From contig NZ_JABWRP020000017.1 in NCBI RefSeq assembly GCF_014269035.2, positions 85,570-149,569 on the forward strand: a DNA stretch of 64,000 bases, written 5' to 3'. The translations under genes and the position numbers were made by a program. The DNA comes from Pseudomonas vlassakiae (GTDB lineage Bacteria > Pseudomonadota > Gammaproteobacteria > Pseudomonadales > Pseudomonadaceae). Shown here piece after piece: positions 24,748 through 33,848 of the stretch. The notes beneath the pieces are model-generated. The model saw only the letters and a program-made list of their open reading frames with translations, searched no databases and had not been told where the DNA came from. Every line of letters begins with the position of its first letter. Positions within the stretch are counted from its first letter, which is position 1.

Positions 24748-25620
24748 CTACGTTGCGTCAGACGCTTGATGTGATTGATGTTGCTTTATTTGGGCCAGAA
24801 CTACACCAAGGATCCAGCAGGCGACGACGAAGGGCGCGGTCAGTCCGGTTACTGGCAGCAACTTGAACAACGGCTGTAGCAGCAGTGCCAGAACTATTGC
24901 TAGCAAGGTCACCCAAGGCTTTTCACCCTGGCGGCTGAACGCCAGCGCTGCCAGCGCGGCATTGAAGCCGGACAAACCTAGCCATGCGGCTTGCGCCTGG
25001 TCGGCGAGCAATGCCACACCACCGCCAATGGCCGAACCGAGCACTGCCCACATAGCGGCATAGGGGTTGGCAATGAACATTCCGACAATGATCAGCAAAC
25101 CGGCCAGCGGTTGGTCGAGCAGGAAGATCTGCCCCACGCCACGCGCCAGGGCATACGCCGGTTCTGCCTCGACGAAGCCGCTGGGCGTGGGGCTGGCAAA
25201 CAGCAGGGCAACCCAGCCGAGCAGCACGAACGGTGCAGTATAGGCGACCAGCAGCTTGCCGCCGCGCTTGCGCCATTGGTGGGTGATGATGCTCGACAGG
25301 CCGCCGGCCGCGATGATCAGCGGTGGCAGGATGACCGACCAGGGCAGAACGGCGCTGATCAGGATGCCGATCAACACGCCGTTGTAGCAGTACAGCCCGG
25401 CCTGGCGGTCGGCGCGGTCGTAGCCGCGGCGTTGGGCGGTGAGCAGGCCGGCGAGGGCGCCAAGCAGGGCGCCGCCGACCAGGTTGGGGGCGGTCAGCAG
25501 GATGGCCAGCAGGCAGCACAGGCCGCACAGGGGGTTGCGCAGCAGCAGCACCTGGCTGAAGCCGTTGAGCAGCGCCGTGGCCCAGTCGGGGCACGGGTTG
25601 ACGAAATTCTTGGTGTACAT
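24748..25620 (-). CDS. Urea transporter (UT family)
   Basis: This 290-residue protein of about ten membrane segments carries UT-family stretches LLTAPNLVGGALLGALAGL and GLYCYNGVLIGI. It allows urea uptake or release. Purine breakdown by the enzymes of this window yields urea, so its location at the end of the glyoxylate operon is meaningful. It converges on the RHS gene and lies 178 nt downstream of pyk, separated by a palindrome. Confidence 0.88.
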   Translation of the reverse strand: MYTKNFVNPCPDWATALLNGFSQVLLLRNPLCGLCCLLAILLTAPNLVGGALLGALAGLLTAQRRGYDRADRQAGLYCYNGVLIGILISAVLPWSVILPPLIIAAGGLSSIITHQWRKRGGKLLVAYTAPFVLLGWVALLFASPTPSGFVEAEPAYALARGVGQIFLLDQPLAGLLIIVGMFIANPYAAMWAVLGSAIGGGVALLADQAQAAWLGLSGFNAALAALAFSRQGEKPWVTLLAIVLALLLQPLFKLLPVTGLTAPFVVACWILGVVLAQIKQHQSHQASDAT

Positions 25621-25703
25621 GGGCAGTCAGCAAGGTTGATGGGGGAGCGGTGGGCCTCTTTGGGCCTCGGTTTTCCGCAAGTGTATTGGGAGGGCTTTGC
25701 CCT

Positions 25704-25775
25704 CCTATCGCGACACAAGGCCGCTCCCACAAGGGACCGCGGTCTACTGTGGGAGCGGCCTTGTGTCGCGATAGG
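25704..25775. repeat. Perfect 28-bp inverted repeat (REP-type)
   Basis: Arms 25704-25731 and 25748-25775 are exact inverted copies (CCTATCGCGACACAAGGCCG...). It sits between pyk and the urea transporter, both leftward, where it can terminate or protect the upstream mRNA. A related arm sequence recurs at 50600-50714. Confidence 0.85.
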
Positions 25776-25798
25776 GGCGCAGAGCGCCCCCGGCGATC

Positions 25799-27214
25799 TC
25801 AGACCAGGGTCTCGATCCGCAAGGTATTAGTCGAACCCGGCTTGCCGAAAGGCACACCGGCAGTGATCAGCAGCGTGTCGCCACGGCTGGCCATGCCTTG
25901 CGCCTGGGCGATCTCCAGGGCGGTGGACACCACCTCGTCGACCTGGCGCAGGCGGTCGTTGACCACCGAGTGCACGCCCCATGCCACGCTCAGGCGGCGG
26001 GCAGTGGCCAGGTTCGGCGTCAGGTTGAGGATCGGCGCCCGTGGCCGCTCACGCGCGGCACGCAGGGTCGATGCGCCTGACTCGCTGTAGTTGACCAGCA
26101 CCGCCACCGGCAGGATGCCGCTGATACGGCGGATCGCGCAGCTGATGGCGTCCGACACTGTGGCCTCGGCCTTTGGCCGGCCGACGTCGAGCTGGGCCTG
26201 GTAGTCCGGGCCGTTCTCCACCTGGCGGATGATCTTGCTCATCATCTGCACGGCTTCCAGCGGGTAGTCACCGGAGGCGGTCTCCGCCGACAACATCACC
26301 GCATCGGCGCCTTCGGCCACCGCATTGGCCACGTCGGTGACTTCGGCACGGGTCGGCGCTGGCGAGAAGCGCATGGATTCGAGCATCTGGGTGGCCACCA
26401 CCACCGGTTTGCCCAGCTGGCGGCAGGTGCCGATGATGCGCTTCTGGATCTGCGGCACGCTTTCGGCCGGCACTTCCACGCCCAGGTCGCCTCGGGCCAC
26501 CATGATCGCATCGGCCAGTTCCGCGATGGCTTGCAGTTGTTCGACGGCCGATGGCTTCTCGATCTTGGCCATCAGGTAGGCGCGGTCACCGATCAGCTGG
26601 CGCGCTTCGACGATGTCTTCCGGGCGCTGCACGAACGACAGGGCCACACAGTCCACACCCAGCTCCAGGCCGAAGGCCAGGTCGCGGCGGTCTTTCTCGG
26701 TGAGCGGGGAGAGGTCGAGCACCGCTTGCGGCACGTTGACGCCCTTGCGGTCGGACAGCTCGCCACCGTTGAGCACTTCGGTATCGATGGCGTCTGCGTG
26801 CTTGGCGGTTACCCGCAGGCGCAGCTTGCCGTCGTCGAGCAGCAGGTCCATGCCCGGCTCCAGCGCCGCGATGATTTCCGGGTGGGGCAGGTTGACCCGG
26901 CGGCTGTCACCTGGGGCCTTGTCCAGGTCCAGGCGCAGGGCCTGGCCGCGCTGCAGCTGGACCTTGCCGTCAGCGAAGCGGCCGACGCGCAGCTTTGGCC
27001 CTTGCAGGTCCATGAGGATGCCCAGTGGGTAATTGAGCTGTTGTTCGACCTCGCGGATCCACTGGTAACGCAGGGCGTGGTCGGCGTGTTCGCCGTGGCT
27101 GAAGTTGAGGCGGAAGATGTTCACCCCGGCTTCGACCAGCTGGCGAATATCGTCGATGCCTTTGATCGCAGGGCCGAGGGTGGCGAGGATCTTTACTTTT
27201 TTATCAGGCGTCAT
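25799..27214 (-). CDS. pykF: Pyruvate kinase
   Basis: This 471-residue enzyme has the family signatures KILATLGPA (N-terminus), NFSHGEHADH and the active-site block YLMAKIEKPSAVEQL. An allosteric C-terminal domain follows. It converts phosphoenolpyruvate to pyruvate with ADP. As the last gene of the gcl operon it completes glyoxylate-to-pyruvate conversion after TtuD. Its ATG overlaps the ttuD stop (ATGA). Assignment of pykF rather than pykA rests on this context. Confidence 0.94.
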   Translation of the reverse strand: MTPDKKVKILATLGPAIKGIDDIRQLVEAGVNIFRLNFSHGEHADHALRYQWIREVEQQLNYPLGILMDLQGPKLRVGRFADGKVQLQRGQALRLDLDKAPGDSRRVNLPHPEIIAALEPGMDLLLDDGKLRLRVTAKHADAIDTEVLNGGELSDRKGVNVPQAVLDLSPLTEKDRRDLAFGLELGVDCVALSFVQRPEDIVEARQLIGDRAYLMAKIEKPSAVEQLQAIAELADAIMVARGDLGVEVPAESVPQIQKRIIGTCRQLGKPVVVATQMLESMRFSPAPTRAEVTDVANAVAEGADAVMLSAETASGDYPLEAVQMMSKIIRQVENGPDYQAQLDVGRPKAEATVSDAISCAIRRISGILPVAVLVNYSESGASTLRAARERPRAPILNLTPNLATARRLSVAWGVHSVVNDRLRQVDEVVSTALEIAQAQGMASRGDTLLITAGVPFGKPGSTNTLRIETLV

Positions 27215-28485
27215 GGTTGGGCAGTCTCGAGGATCAGGATGGCGCGGAAGTCGTTGACGTTGGTACGGGTCGGCTCGGTGACGATCAGGGCATCGAGCGC
27301 GGCGAAGTAGCCATAGCCGTTGTTGTTGTCCAGCTCATCGCTGGCCGACAGACCCAGGGCTTCGGCGCGTGCGTAGCTGCTCGGGGTCATGTAGGCGCCG
27401 GCATTTTCCTCTGAACCGTCGATGCCGTCGGTATCACCGGCCAGGGCATACACGCCGGGCAGGCCTTTGAGGCTTTCGGTGAGGCTGAGCAGGAACTCGG
27501 CATTACGCCCGCCACGGCCATTGCCGCGCACGGTGACGGTGGTTTCACCGCCCGAGAGGATCACGCAGGGCGCCTTCAGCGGCTGGCCGTGCAGCACGAT
27601 CTGCCGGGCAATGCCGGCGTGCACCTTGGCCACTTCGCGCGATTCACCTTCCAGGTCACCGAGGATCAACGGGCTGAAGCCGGCCTGGCGGGCTTTGACC
27701 GCCGCGGTTTCGAGCGACTGCTGCGGTTTGGCGATCAGCTGGAAGTGGCTGCGGGCCAAAGCCGGGTCATCGGCCTTGACGGTTTCCGAAGCGGGGTTGT
27801 TGAGCCAGTCGATGACGGCTTTCGGCGCTTCGATGTCGTAGCGCTTGAGGATTGCCAGGGCATCGGCCGAGGTGCTCGGGTCGGCCACGGTCGGGCCGGA
27901 GGCGATGACGGTGGCCAGGTCGCCAGGCACGTCGGAAATGGCATAGGTGTAGACGGTGGCAGGCCAGCAGGCCTTGGCCAGGCGGCCGCCCTTGATCGCC
28001 GAGAGGTGCTTGCGCACGCAGTTCATCTCGCCGATGGTGGCGCCGGATTTGAGCAGCGCCTTGTTGATCTGTTGCTTGTCAGCCAGGGTCAGGCCTGCGG
28101 CTGGCAGTGCCAGCAGGGCGGACCCACCGCCGGACAGCAGGAAGATGACGCGGTCGTCTTCATTGAGGTTGCTGACCAGCTCCAGCACGCGCTTGGCCAC
28201 GGCCAGGCCGGCGGCGTCGGGGACCGGGTGAGCGGCTTCGACCACCTCGATCTTCTGGCAGTTGGCGCCGTGACCGTAGCGGGTCACGACCAGCCCGGAG
28301 ACGTCGCCTTGCCAGCTTTTTTCGACCACTTCGGCCATGGCGGCTGCGGCCTTGCCGGCGCCGATGACGATGACCCGGCCGCTACGGTCGGCGGGCAGGT
28401 AGGGTTCGAGCACCTGACGTGGGTGGGCGGCGGCGATGGCTGTGTCGAACAGGTCGCGGAGAAGTTTTTGCGGATCGACCGACAT
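27211..28485 (-). CDS. ttuD: Glycerate 2-kinase / hydroxypyruvate reductase family protein (MOFRL)
   Basis: This 424-residue protein of the glycerate kinase/TtuD family has an N-terminal ATP-binding domain (VIVIGAGKAAAAMAEVVEKSW and LSGGGSALLALP) and a C-terminal MOFRL domain (LSGGETTVTVRGNGRGGRN). It phosphorylates glycerate from GlxR. MSVDPQKLL at 28485 is used; an upstream ATG 36 nt earlier is less likely. Immediately upstream lies a terminator-like hairpin separating it from glxR. Confidence 0.93.
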   Translation of the reverse strand: MSVDPQKLLRDLFDTAIAAAHPRQVLEPYLPADRSGRVIVIGAGKAAAAMAEVVEKSWQGDVSGLVVTRYGHGANCQKIEVVEAAHPVPDAAGLAVAKRVLELVSNLNEDDRVIFLLSGGGSALLALPAAGLTLADKQQINKALLKSGATIGEMNCVRKHLSAIKGGRLAKACWPATVYTYAISDVPGDLATVIASGPTVADPSTSADALAILKRYDIEAPKAVIDWLNNPASETVKADDPALARSHFQLIAKPQQSLETAAVKARQAGFSPLILGDLEGESREVAKVHAGIARQIVLHGQPLKAPCVILSGGETTVTVRGNGRGGRNAEFLLSLTESLKGLPGVYALAGDTDGIDGSEENAGAYMTPSSYARAEALGLSASDELDNNNGYGYFAALDALIVTEPTRTNVNDFRAILILETAQP

Positions 28486-28518
28486 GGCAGGCTCCCATTT
28501 ATTGTTGTTCTGCAGAAT

Positions 28519-28564
28519 CAAAAACGCCCCTGGAACTGCCTCCGTGCAGGCCGAACCAGGGGCG
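28519..28564 (-). terminator. Terminator-like hairpin inside the gcl operon, between glxR and ttuD
   Basis: On the minus strand, CGCCCCTGG (complement of 28556-28564) pairs with CCAGGGGCG (complement of 28525-28533) and is followed by TTTTT. The stem is 9 bp and GC-rich. It lies only about 35 nt before the ttuD start, so ttuD and pyk would be expressed by read-through. Confidence 0.7.
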
Positions 28565-28621
28565 GGTGTTGCTCGGGGTCACGCTCGAGCCTGTGGTCGC
28601 AGGCTCAAGGGTGTGGACGTC

Positions 28622-29515
28622 TTACTTGTCGTCGCGGATCGAGAAGTTGGCCATGTGCTCCAGGCCTTTGATCAGCGCCGAGTGGTCCCAGTTGCCGCCG
28701 CCCAGGGCCTGGCAGGTGTTGAACACTTGCTGGGCATTGGAGGTGTTGGGCAGGTTGATGCCCAGTTCCTTGGCGCCTTGCAGGGCCAGGTTGAGGTCCT
28801 TCTGGTGCAGGTTGATGCGGAAACCTGGGTCGAAAGTGCCTTTGATCATGCGCTCGGCGTGCACTTCGAGGATCTTCGACGACGCGAAGCCGCCCATCAG
28901 CGCTTCACGCACCTTGGCTGGGTCGGCGCCGTTCTTGGCGGCGAACAGCAGGGCTTCGGCAACGGCCTGGATGTTCAGGGCGACGATGATCTGGTTGGCA
29001 ACCTTGGCGGTCTGGCCGTCACCGTTGCCACCGACGCGGGTGATGTTCTTGCCCATGGCTTCGAACAGCGGCAGGGTGCGCTCGAAGGCTTTCGGGCAGC
29101 CGCCGACCATGATGCTCAGGGTCGCGGCCTTGGCCCCGACTTCGCCGCCGGACACTGGGGCGTCCAGGTAGGCAGCGCCAGTGGCCTTGATCTTCTCGGC
29201 GAAGGCTTTGGTGGCGGTAGGGGAGATCGAACTCATGTCGATCACCACCTTGTTCGGGCCCACGCCTTCGGCGACGCCGTTTTCACCGAACAGGACGCTT
29301 TCGACCTGTGGGGTATCCGGCACCATGATGATGATGAACTCGGCTTCCTGGGCCACTTCCTTCGGGTTGGCCAGGGCCACGGCGCCAGCGGCGATCAGGT
29401 CGGCCGGTGCCGCGTCGTGGTGGGTGGAAACGAAGATGCTGTGGCCTGCTTTCTGCAGGTTCTGCGCCATGGGCTTGCCCATGATGCCAGTGCCGAGGAA
29501 ACCGATTTTAGCCAT
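28622..29515 (-). CDS. glxR: 2-hydroxy-3-oxopropionate (tartronate semialdehyde) reductase
   Basis: This 297-residue 3-hydroxyisobutyrate dehydrogenase-family protein has the NAD motif GFLGTGIMGKPMAQNL (residues 5-20), the substrate motif DAPVSGGEVGA and catalytic lysine region AKVANQIIV. It reduces tartronate semialdehyde to glycerate. Gene order with gcl, hyi and ttuD fixes the identity. It is 97 nt downstream of hyi. Confidence 0.94.
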   Translation of the reverse strand: MAKIGFLGTGIMGKPMAQNLQKAGHSIFVSTHHDAAPADLIAAGAVALANPKEVAQEAEFIIIMVPDTPQVESVLFGENGVAEGVGPNKVVIDMSSISPTATKAFAEKIKATGAAYLDAPVSGGEVGAKAATLSIMVGGCPKAFERTLPLFEAMGKNITRVGGNGDGQTAKVANQIIVALNIQAVAEALLFAAKNGADPAKVREALMGGFASSKILEVHAERMIKGTFDPGFRINLHQKDLNLALQGAKELGINLPNTSNAQQVFNTCQALGGGNWDHSALIKGLEHMANFSIRDDK

Positions 29516-29612
29516 GAGAAATTACCTCTTTTGTATTTGTTGAATCTCGATTGAGCAAGCGGTGCAGGCGCTTTGTGGGAGCGGGTGTCCCACAGAGGCT
29601 GTCGCTTGGTCC

Positions 29613-30395
29613 TCAGATTGCGTTGTGCGTTTTCAGCCAGCCCAGGCCCGCTTCGGTGGTGGTCAGCGGCTTGTATTCCGCGCCCACCCAGCCTTGGTAG
29701 CCGATGCGGTCCAGGTGCTCGAAGAGGAAGCGGTAGTTGATCTCGCCGGTGCCGGGTTCGTTGCGGCCCGGGTTATCGGCCAGCTGGATGTGGTTGATCA
29801 GTTTCAGGTTGGCTTCCATGGTGCGAGCCAGGTCACCTTCCATGATCTGCATGTGGTAGATGTCGTATTGCAGGAACAGGTTGTCGCTGCCGACTTCGGC
29901 CTGGATTTCCAGCGCCTGTTTCGTGGTGTTCAGGTAGAAGCCAGGGATGTCGCGGGTGTTGATCATTTCCATGACCAGGCGTATCCCGGCAGCTTTCAGC
30001 TTGTCGGCGGCGTAGCGCAGGTTTTCCACGAAGGTCTTGCGCACGTCGGCGCACTGCAGGCCTTGTGGACGAATGCCGGCCAGGGCGTTGACCTGGGTGT
30101 TTCCCAGGACCTTGGCGTATTCGATGGCCTTGTCTACGCCGGCGCGGAACTCTTCGACGCGGTCTGGGTGGCAGGTGATACCACGCTCACCTTTCGACCA
30201 ATCGCCGGCCGGCAGGTTGAACAGCACCTGAGTCAGGCCATTGGCGTCCAGTTGCTGCTTGATTTCGGCAGCACTGAAATCGTATGGGAAGAGGTATTCG
30301 ACACCGCTGAAACCAGCGTCGGCGGCAGCCTTGAAGCGGGCCAGGAAGTCCTGTTCGGTGAACAGCATGGACAGGTTGGCAGCGAAGCGAGGCAT
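29613..30395 (-). CDS. hyi: Hydroxypyruvate isomerase
   Basis: This 260-residue xylose isomerase-like TIM barrel contains FSGVEYLFPYDF, NLPAGDWSKGERGITCHP and metal-binding blocks LVMEMINTRDIPGFYLN and FLQYDIYHMQIMEGD. Hyi interconverts hydroxypyruvate and tartronate semialdehyde. It lies between gcl and glxR, 54 nt after gcl, with a 6-bp GC hairpin (30418-30440) in the gap. Confidence 0.94.
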   Translation of the reverse strand: MPRFAANLSMLFTEQDFLARFKAAADAGFSGVEYLFPYDFSAAEIKQQLDANGLTQVLFNLPAGDWSKGERGITCHPDRVEEFRAGVDKAIEYAKVLGNTQVNALAGIRPQGLQCADVRKTFVENLRYAADKLKAAGIRLVMEMINTRDIPGFYLNTTKQALEIQAEVGSDNLFLQYDIYHMQIMEGDLARTMEANLKLINHIQLADNPGRNEPGTGEINYRFLFEHLDRIGYQGWVGAEYKPLTTTEAGLGWLKTHNAI

Positions 30396-30449
30396 GGGTT
30401 GTCTCCTTGCGATGAAGGCCCCCGGGGCAAGCCTGGGGGCGTCAGGCGA

Positions 30450-32225
30450 TCAGTCCAGCAGCGAGATGGCGGTTGGCGCGTCGTTACCGACCAGGGCCAG
30501 GTCTTCGAACTCGTTGACCGCATTGATCTCGGTGCCCATGGAAATGTTGGTCACACGTTCGAGGATCACTTCGACCACGACCGGTACGCGGAACTCTTCG
30601 GCCATCTTCTGTGCCTTGAGCAGGGCTGGGGCGATCTCAGCCGGCTCGAACACACGGATGGCCTTGCAGCCCAGGCCTTCGACCACGGCGACGTGGTCGA
30701 CACCGTAGGTGGCAGCGTCGGTCGAGTTGATGTTCTCGAACGCCAGTTGTACACAGTAATCCATGTCGAAGCCACGCTGTGCCTGACGGATCAGGCCCAG
30801 GTAGGCGTTGTTCACCAGCACGTGGACGTACGGCAGGTTGAATTGCGCACCGACGGCCAGTTCTTCGATCATGAACTGGAAGTCATAGTCACCCGACAGC
30901 GCGACCACCTTGCGCTTTGGATCGGCTTTGACCACGCCCAGCGCGGCAGGGATGGTCCAGCCCAGCGGGCCGGCCTGGCCGCAGTTGATCCAGTGGCGTG
31001 GCTTGTACACGTGCAGGAACTGCGCACCGGCAATCTGCGACAGGCCGATGGTGCTGACGTAGCAGGTGTCCTTGCCGAACACCTGGTTCATCTCTTCGTA
31101 CACGCGCTGCGGCTTGACCGGCACGTTGTCGAAGTGGGTCTTGCGCTGCAGGCTCGCCTTGCGCTGCTGGCAGTCTTCCAGCCAGGCCTTGCGGCACTTC
31201 AGCTTGCCAGCGGCTTTCCATTCGCGGGCCACTTCGAGGAACACGTCCAGGGCCTTGCCAGCGTCGGAAACGATACCCAGGTCCGGCGTGAACACGCGGC
31301 CAATCTGGGTCGGTTCGATGTCCACGTGCACGAACTTGCGGCCTTCGGTGTAGACGTCGACGGAACCGGTGTGGCGGTTGGCCCAGCGGTTACCGATACC
31401 GAACACCAGGTCGGATTTCAGCAGGGTGGCGTTGCCGTAGCGGTGCGAGGTCTGCAGGCCGACCATGCCGACCATCTGTGCGTGGTCGTCGGGGATGGTG
31501 CCCCAGCCCATCAGGGTCGGGATTACCGGTACGCCGGTCAGTTCGGCGAACTCGACCAGCTTGTCGCTGGCGTCGGCATTGATGATGCCACCACCGGCTA
31601 CCAGCAGCGGGCGCTCGGCGTCATTGAGCAGGGCCAGGGCTTTTTCGGCCTGTACGCGGGTGGCGGACGGCTTGTTGATTGCCAGTGGCTCGTAGGCGTC
31701 GATGTCGAATTCGATTTCGGCCATCTGCACGTCGAACGGCAGGTCGATCAGCACCGGGCCTGGGCGGCCGGTGCGCATTTCATAGAAGGCCTTCTGGAAG
31801 GCGTAGGGCACTTGGCCCGGCTCCAGAACGGTGGTGGCCCATTTGGTGACTGGCTTGACGATATTGGTGATATCGACCGCCTGGAAGTCTTCCTTGTGCA
31901 GGCGGGCACGGGGTGCCTGGCCAGTGATGCAAAGGATCGGGATGGAGTCGGCCGAGGCGCTGTACAGGCCGGTGACCATGTCGGTGCCGGCTGGGCCGGA
32001 GGTACCGATGCACACGCCGATGTTGCCTGGGTTGGCCCGGGTGTAGCCCTCGGCCATGTGCGAGGCGCCTTCGACGTGACGAGCGAGGACGTGATCGATG
32101 CCACCGACTTTCTTCAGGGCCGAATACAGCGGGTTGATGGCAGCCCCCGGGATGCCGAACGCGGTATCTACACCTTCACGGCGCATGACCAGAACGGCTG
32201 CATCGATTGCTCTCATTTTGCTCAT
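30450..32225 (-). CDS. gcl: Glyoxylate carboligase (tartronate-semialdehyde synthase)
   Basis: This 591-residue thiamine-diphosphate enzyme has an N-terminal pyrimidine-binding domain (residues about 1-170), a central FAD/nucleotide domain and a C-terminal TPP domain (about 385-540). GDYDFQFMIEELAVGAQFNL is the pyrophosphate/metal motif. The pyrimidine-domain glutamate typical of TPP enzymes is valine in Gcl, and none is evident here. It joins two glyoxylates into tartronate semialdehyde with release of CO2. It heads a five-gene operon and has paired palindromes upstream. Confidence 0.96.
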   Translation of the reverse strand: MSKMRAIDAAVLVMRREGVDTAFGIPGAAINPLYSALKKVGGIDHVLARHVEGASHMAEGYTRANPGNIGVCIGTSGPAGTDMVTGLYSASADSIPILCITGQAPRARLHKEDFQAVDITNIVKPVTKWATTVLEPGQVPYAFQKAFYEMRTGRPGPVLIDLPFDVQMAEIEFDIDAYEPLAINKPSATRVQAEKALALLNDAERPLLVAGGGIINADASDKLVEFAELTGVPVIPTLMGWGTIPDDHAQMVGMVGLQTSHRYGNATLLKSDLVFGIGNRWANRHTGSVDVYTEGRKFVHVDIEPTQIGRVFTPDLGIVSDAGKALDVFLEVAREWKAAGKLKCRKAWLEDCQQRKASLQRKTHFDNVPVKPQRVYEEMNQVFGKDTCYVSTIGLSQIAGAQFLHVYKPRHWINCGQAGPLGWTIPAALGVVKADPKRKVVALSGDYDFQFMIEELAVGAQFNLPYVHVLVNNAYLGLIRQAQRGFDMDYCVQLAFENINSTDAATYGVDHVAVVEGLGCKAIRVFEPAEIAPALLKAQKMAEEFRVPVVVEVILERVTNISMGTEINAVNEFEDLALVGNDAPTAISLLD

Positions 32226-32250
32226 GGTTTGTGCCTCATTGATTTTGTAA

Positions 32251-32260
32251 TTGTATACAA
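32251..32260. promoter_or_regulatory. TTGTATACAA operator-like palindrome 25 bp from the gcl start
   Basis: This exact palindrome sits in the gcl leader/promoter. With its twin at 32391 (140 bp away) it brackets the divergent gcl/glcG-like control region. It is the candidate operator for the GclR-type GntR regulator. Confidence 0.7.
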
Positions 32261-32390
32261 CTTGCTTTGTGCCAGAGTGTATTCATGGCTGGCCGCTCAG
32301 GTCAACGGGTTTTCGTCGGACACGATCCCTTTCGTTCGAGCGCCCGTGAAAACGGGGGTTTGCGGTCTCGCATACGATCGTTTCAATTTA

Positions 32391-32400
32391 TTGTATACAA
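32391..32400. promoter_or_regulatory. TTGTATACAA operator-like palindrome in the gcl/glcG-like divergent region
   Basis: This exact copy of the palindrome lies 82 bp upstream of the GlcG/HbpS-like gene, where it could regulate that gene or act with the 32251 site in looping repression of gcl. Confidence 0.65.
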
Positions 32401-32482
32401 AAAATAGTCCAGTTGTGTTCTATTGGCTCATCGATTTTTCACCTGCCCTCAGGGCTTCTCACAACAAGAAGAGGACCTTTCC

Positions 32483-32923
32483 ATGAACGCTTTGAACCTG
32501 AAAGTCGCTGTCAGCCTGGTGAACGCCGCGTTGGCGGCGGGCCGCACGATCAATGCCGCACCCCTGACCGTGGCCGTGCTGGATGCTGGCGGGCACCTGC
32601 TGGCCTTGCAGCGCGAGGACGGCGCCAGCTTGATTCGCCCGGAAGTGGCCACCGGCAAGGCCTGGGGTGCGATTGCCCTGGGCAAGGGCTCGCGCCTGCT
32701 GGCGCTGGATGCGCAGCAACGGCCGGCGTTTTTCGCCGCGTTGAACGGCTTGGGCGAGCGGCCGGTGGTGCCGGCGCCGGGTGGTGTGCTGATTCGTGAT
32801 CAGGATGGCAAGGTGCTGGGCGCTGTGGGGATCAGCGGCGATACATCGGATATCGACGAGCAATGCGCGATCAGTGCGATCGAAGAGCTGGGGCTGAAGG
32901 CGGATGCGGGGGTAGCGGCTTAA
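32483..32923 (+). CDS. GlcG/HbpS-family protein of unknown function
   Basis: This 146-residue protein is of the GlcG/HbpS (DUF336) family. It opens with LKVAVSLVNAALAAGR and has conserved PLTVAVLDAGGHLLALQR, PEVATGKAWGA and PGGVLIRDQDGKVLGAVGISG. It has no signal peptide. Members occur with glycolate and gcl operons, and some bind heme. It is divergent from gcl with shared palindromes, so it is probably co-induced by glyoxylate/allantoin metabolites. The ATG 32483 follows AGGACC. Confidence 0.88.
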   Translation: MNALNLKVAVSLVNAALAAGRTINAAPLTVAVLDAGGHLLALQREDGASLIRPEVATGKAWGAIALGKGSRLLALDAQQRPAFFAALNGLGERPVVPAPGGVLIRDQDGKVLGAVGISGDTSDIDEQCAISAIEELGLKADAGVAA

Positions 32924-32943
32924 TTCTCTGCTGCCTGTTCCGG

Positions 32944-33090
32944 CGTATCGCGGATAAATCCGCTCCTACAGGCCTGCTCGGGCGTATCGCGGATGAATCC
33001 GCTCCTACAGGCCTGCTGGGGCATATTGCGGATAAATCCGCACCTACAGGCTGTGGTGATTCTTGTAGGAGCGGATTTATCCGCGATGAA
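32944..33090. repeat. Clustered REP array: three 39-bp tandem copies plus one inverted copy
   Basis: Units starting CGTATCGCGGATAAATCCGC occur at about 32944, 32983 and 33022, giving a 39-bp period. An inverted copy (TTGTAGGAGCGGATTTATCC) follows at about 33063-33090. It occupies the gap between convergent genes. It is a REP cluster, not CRISPR: the spacers are too short and themselves repeated. Confidence 0.8.
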
Positions 33091-33104
33091 TCCAGCGCCG
33101 TCTT

Positions 33105-33716
33105 TCAGGCTGCCTCAGGCTCACAGCCCTTGAGCACCATGCGAATGATGGTATCGGCCGCAGCATCGTAATCGCTGTCGGCCAGCCTGGCCTTGCCGGT
33201 CACCGCCGAAATCTGCCAATCGAAATCGGCATAGGTCTGGGTCGCGGCCCAGATGCTGAACATCAGGTGGTGGGCATCGACATGGGCGATCTGCCCGCGG
33301 TCAATCCAGCGCTGGATGCACTCGATGTTGTGCCGGGCTTGCTCGTTCAACTGTTCCACCTGGCTTGGCGACAGGTGCGGTGCGCCATGCATGATTTCGC
33401 TGGCGAACACCTTCGAGGCATGGGGCAGGTCACGCGAAATGCGGATCTTCGAGCGGATGTACGCACTCAATACTTCTTTCGGATCACCGTCGGCGTTGAA
33501 CGGCGTCGATGCCTGCATGATCGGCGCGATGATGCTCTCCAGGACCTCGCGGTAGAGGTTGTCCTTGGATTTGAAGTAGTAATACACGTTCGGCTTGGGC
33601 AGGCCGGCCTTGGCGGCGATGTCACTGGTCTTGGTGGCGGCGAAGCCCTTGTCGGCGAATTCTTCACTGGCTGCGCGCAGGATCAGTTCCTTGTTGCGCT
33701 CGCGAATGGTGCTCAT
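33105..33716 (-). CDS. TetR-family regulator, RutR-like
   Basis: This 203-residue protein has an N-terminal HTH (about 8-50, FADKGFAATKTSDIAAKAGLPKPNVYYYFKSK). The C-terminal domain resembles RutR (SRDLPHASKVFASEIMHGAPHL, HHLMFSIWAATQTYADF, VTG). RutR-type proteins sense pyrimidines or purine derivatives, which fits its position inside the purine/glyoxylate cluster. The start MSTIRERNKE at 33716 is chosen because upstream codons are not family-like. Possible operators are the TGAC-N6-GTCA sites at 38234 and 54656. Confidence 0.86.
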   Translation of the reverse strand: MSTIRERNKELILRAASEEFADKGFAATKTSDIAAKAGLPKPNVYYYFKSKDNLYREVLESIIAPIMQASTPFNADGDPKEVLSAYIRSKIRISRDLPHASKVFASEIMHGAPHLSPSQVEQLNEQARHNIECIQRWIDRGQIAHVDAHHLMFSIWAATQTYADFDWQISAVTGKARLADSDYDAAADTIIRMVLKGCEPEAA

Positions 33717-33848
33717 GGTCAGGGATCTTCCTCGTGTCTGGCCACCTCTAAGAGGGATCGGGCATGGTAGCACCGCGCCCGACGGGCGCTCAAGGCAGGG
33801 GCTTTGGGCTAGAATCCGGCAAATCGACTCATTCGGATGCAAAAAAAA

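Noticed and set aside
29562..32486. Long rightward open frame (about 970 residues)
   Set aside because: It is antisense to hyi and gcl, with composition biased to Val, Gly, His and Gln and no domains.
32944..33090. Possible CRISPR array
   Set aside because: The 39-bp period includes the repeat and spacer, the intervening bases are themselves repeated, and one unit is inverted; no cas genes are nearby. It is a REP cluster.
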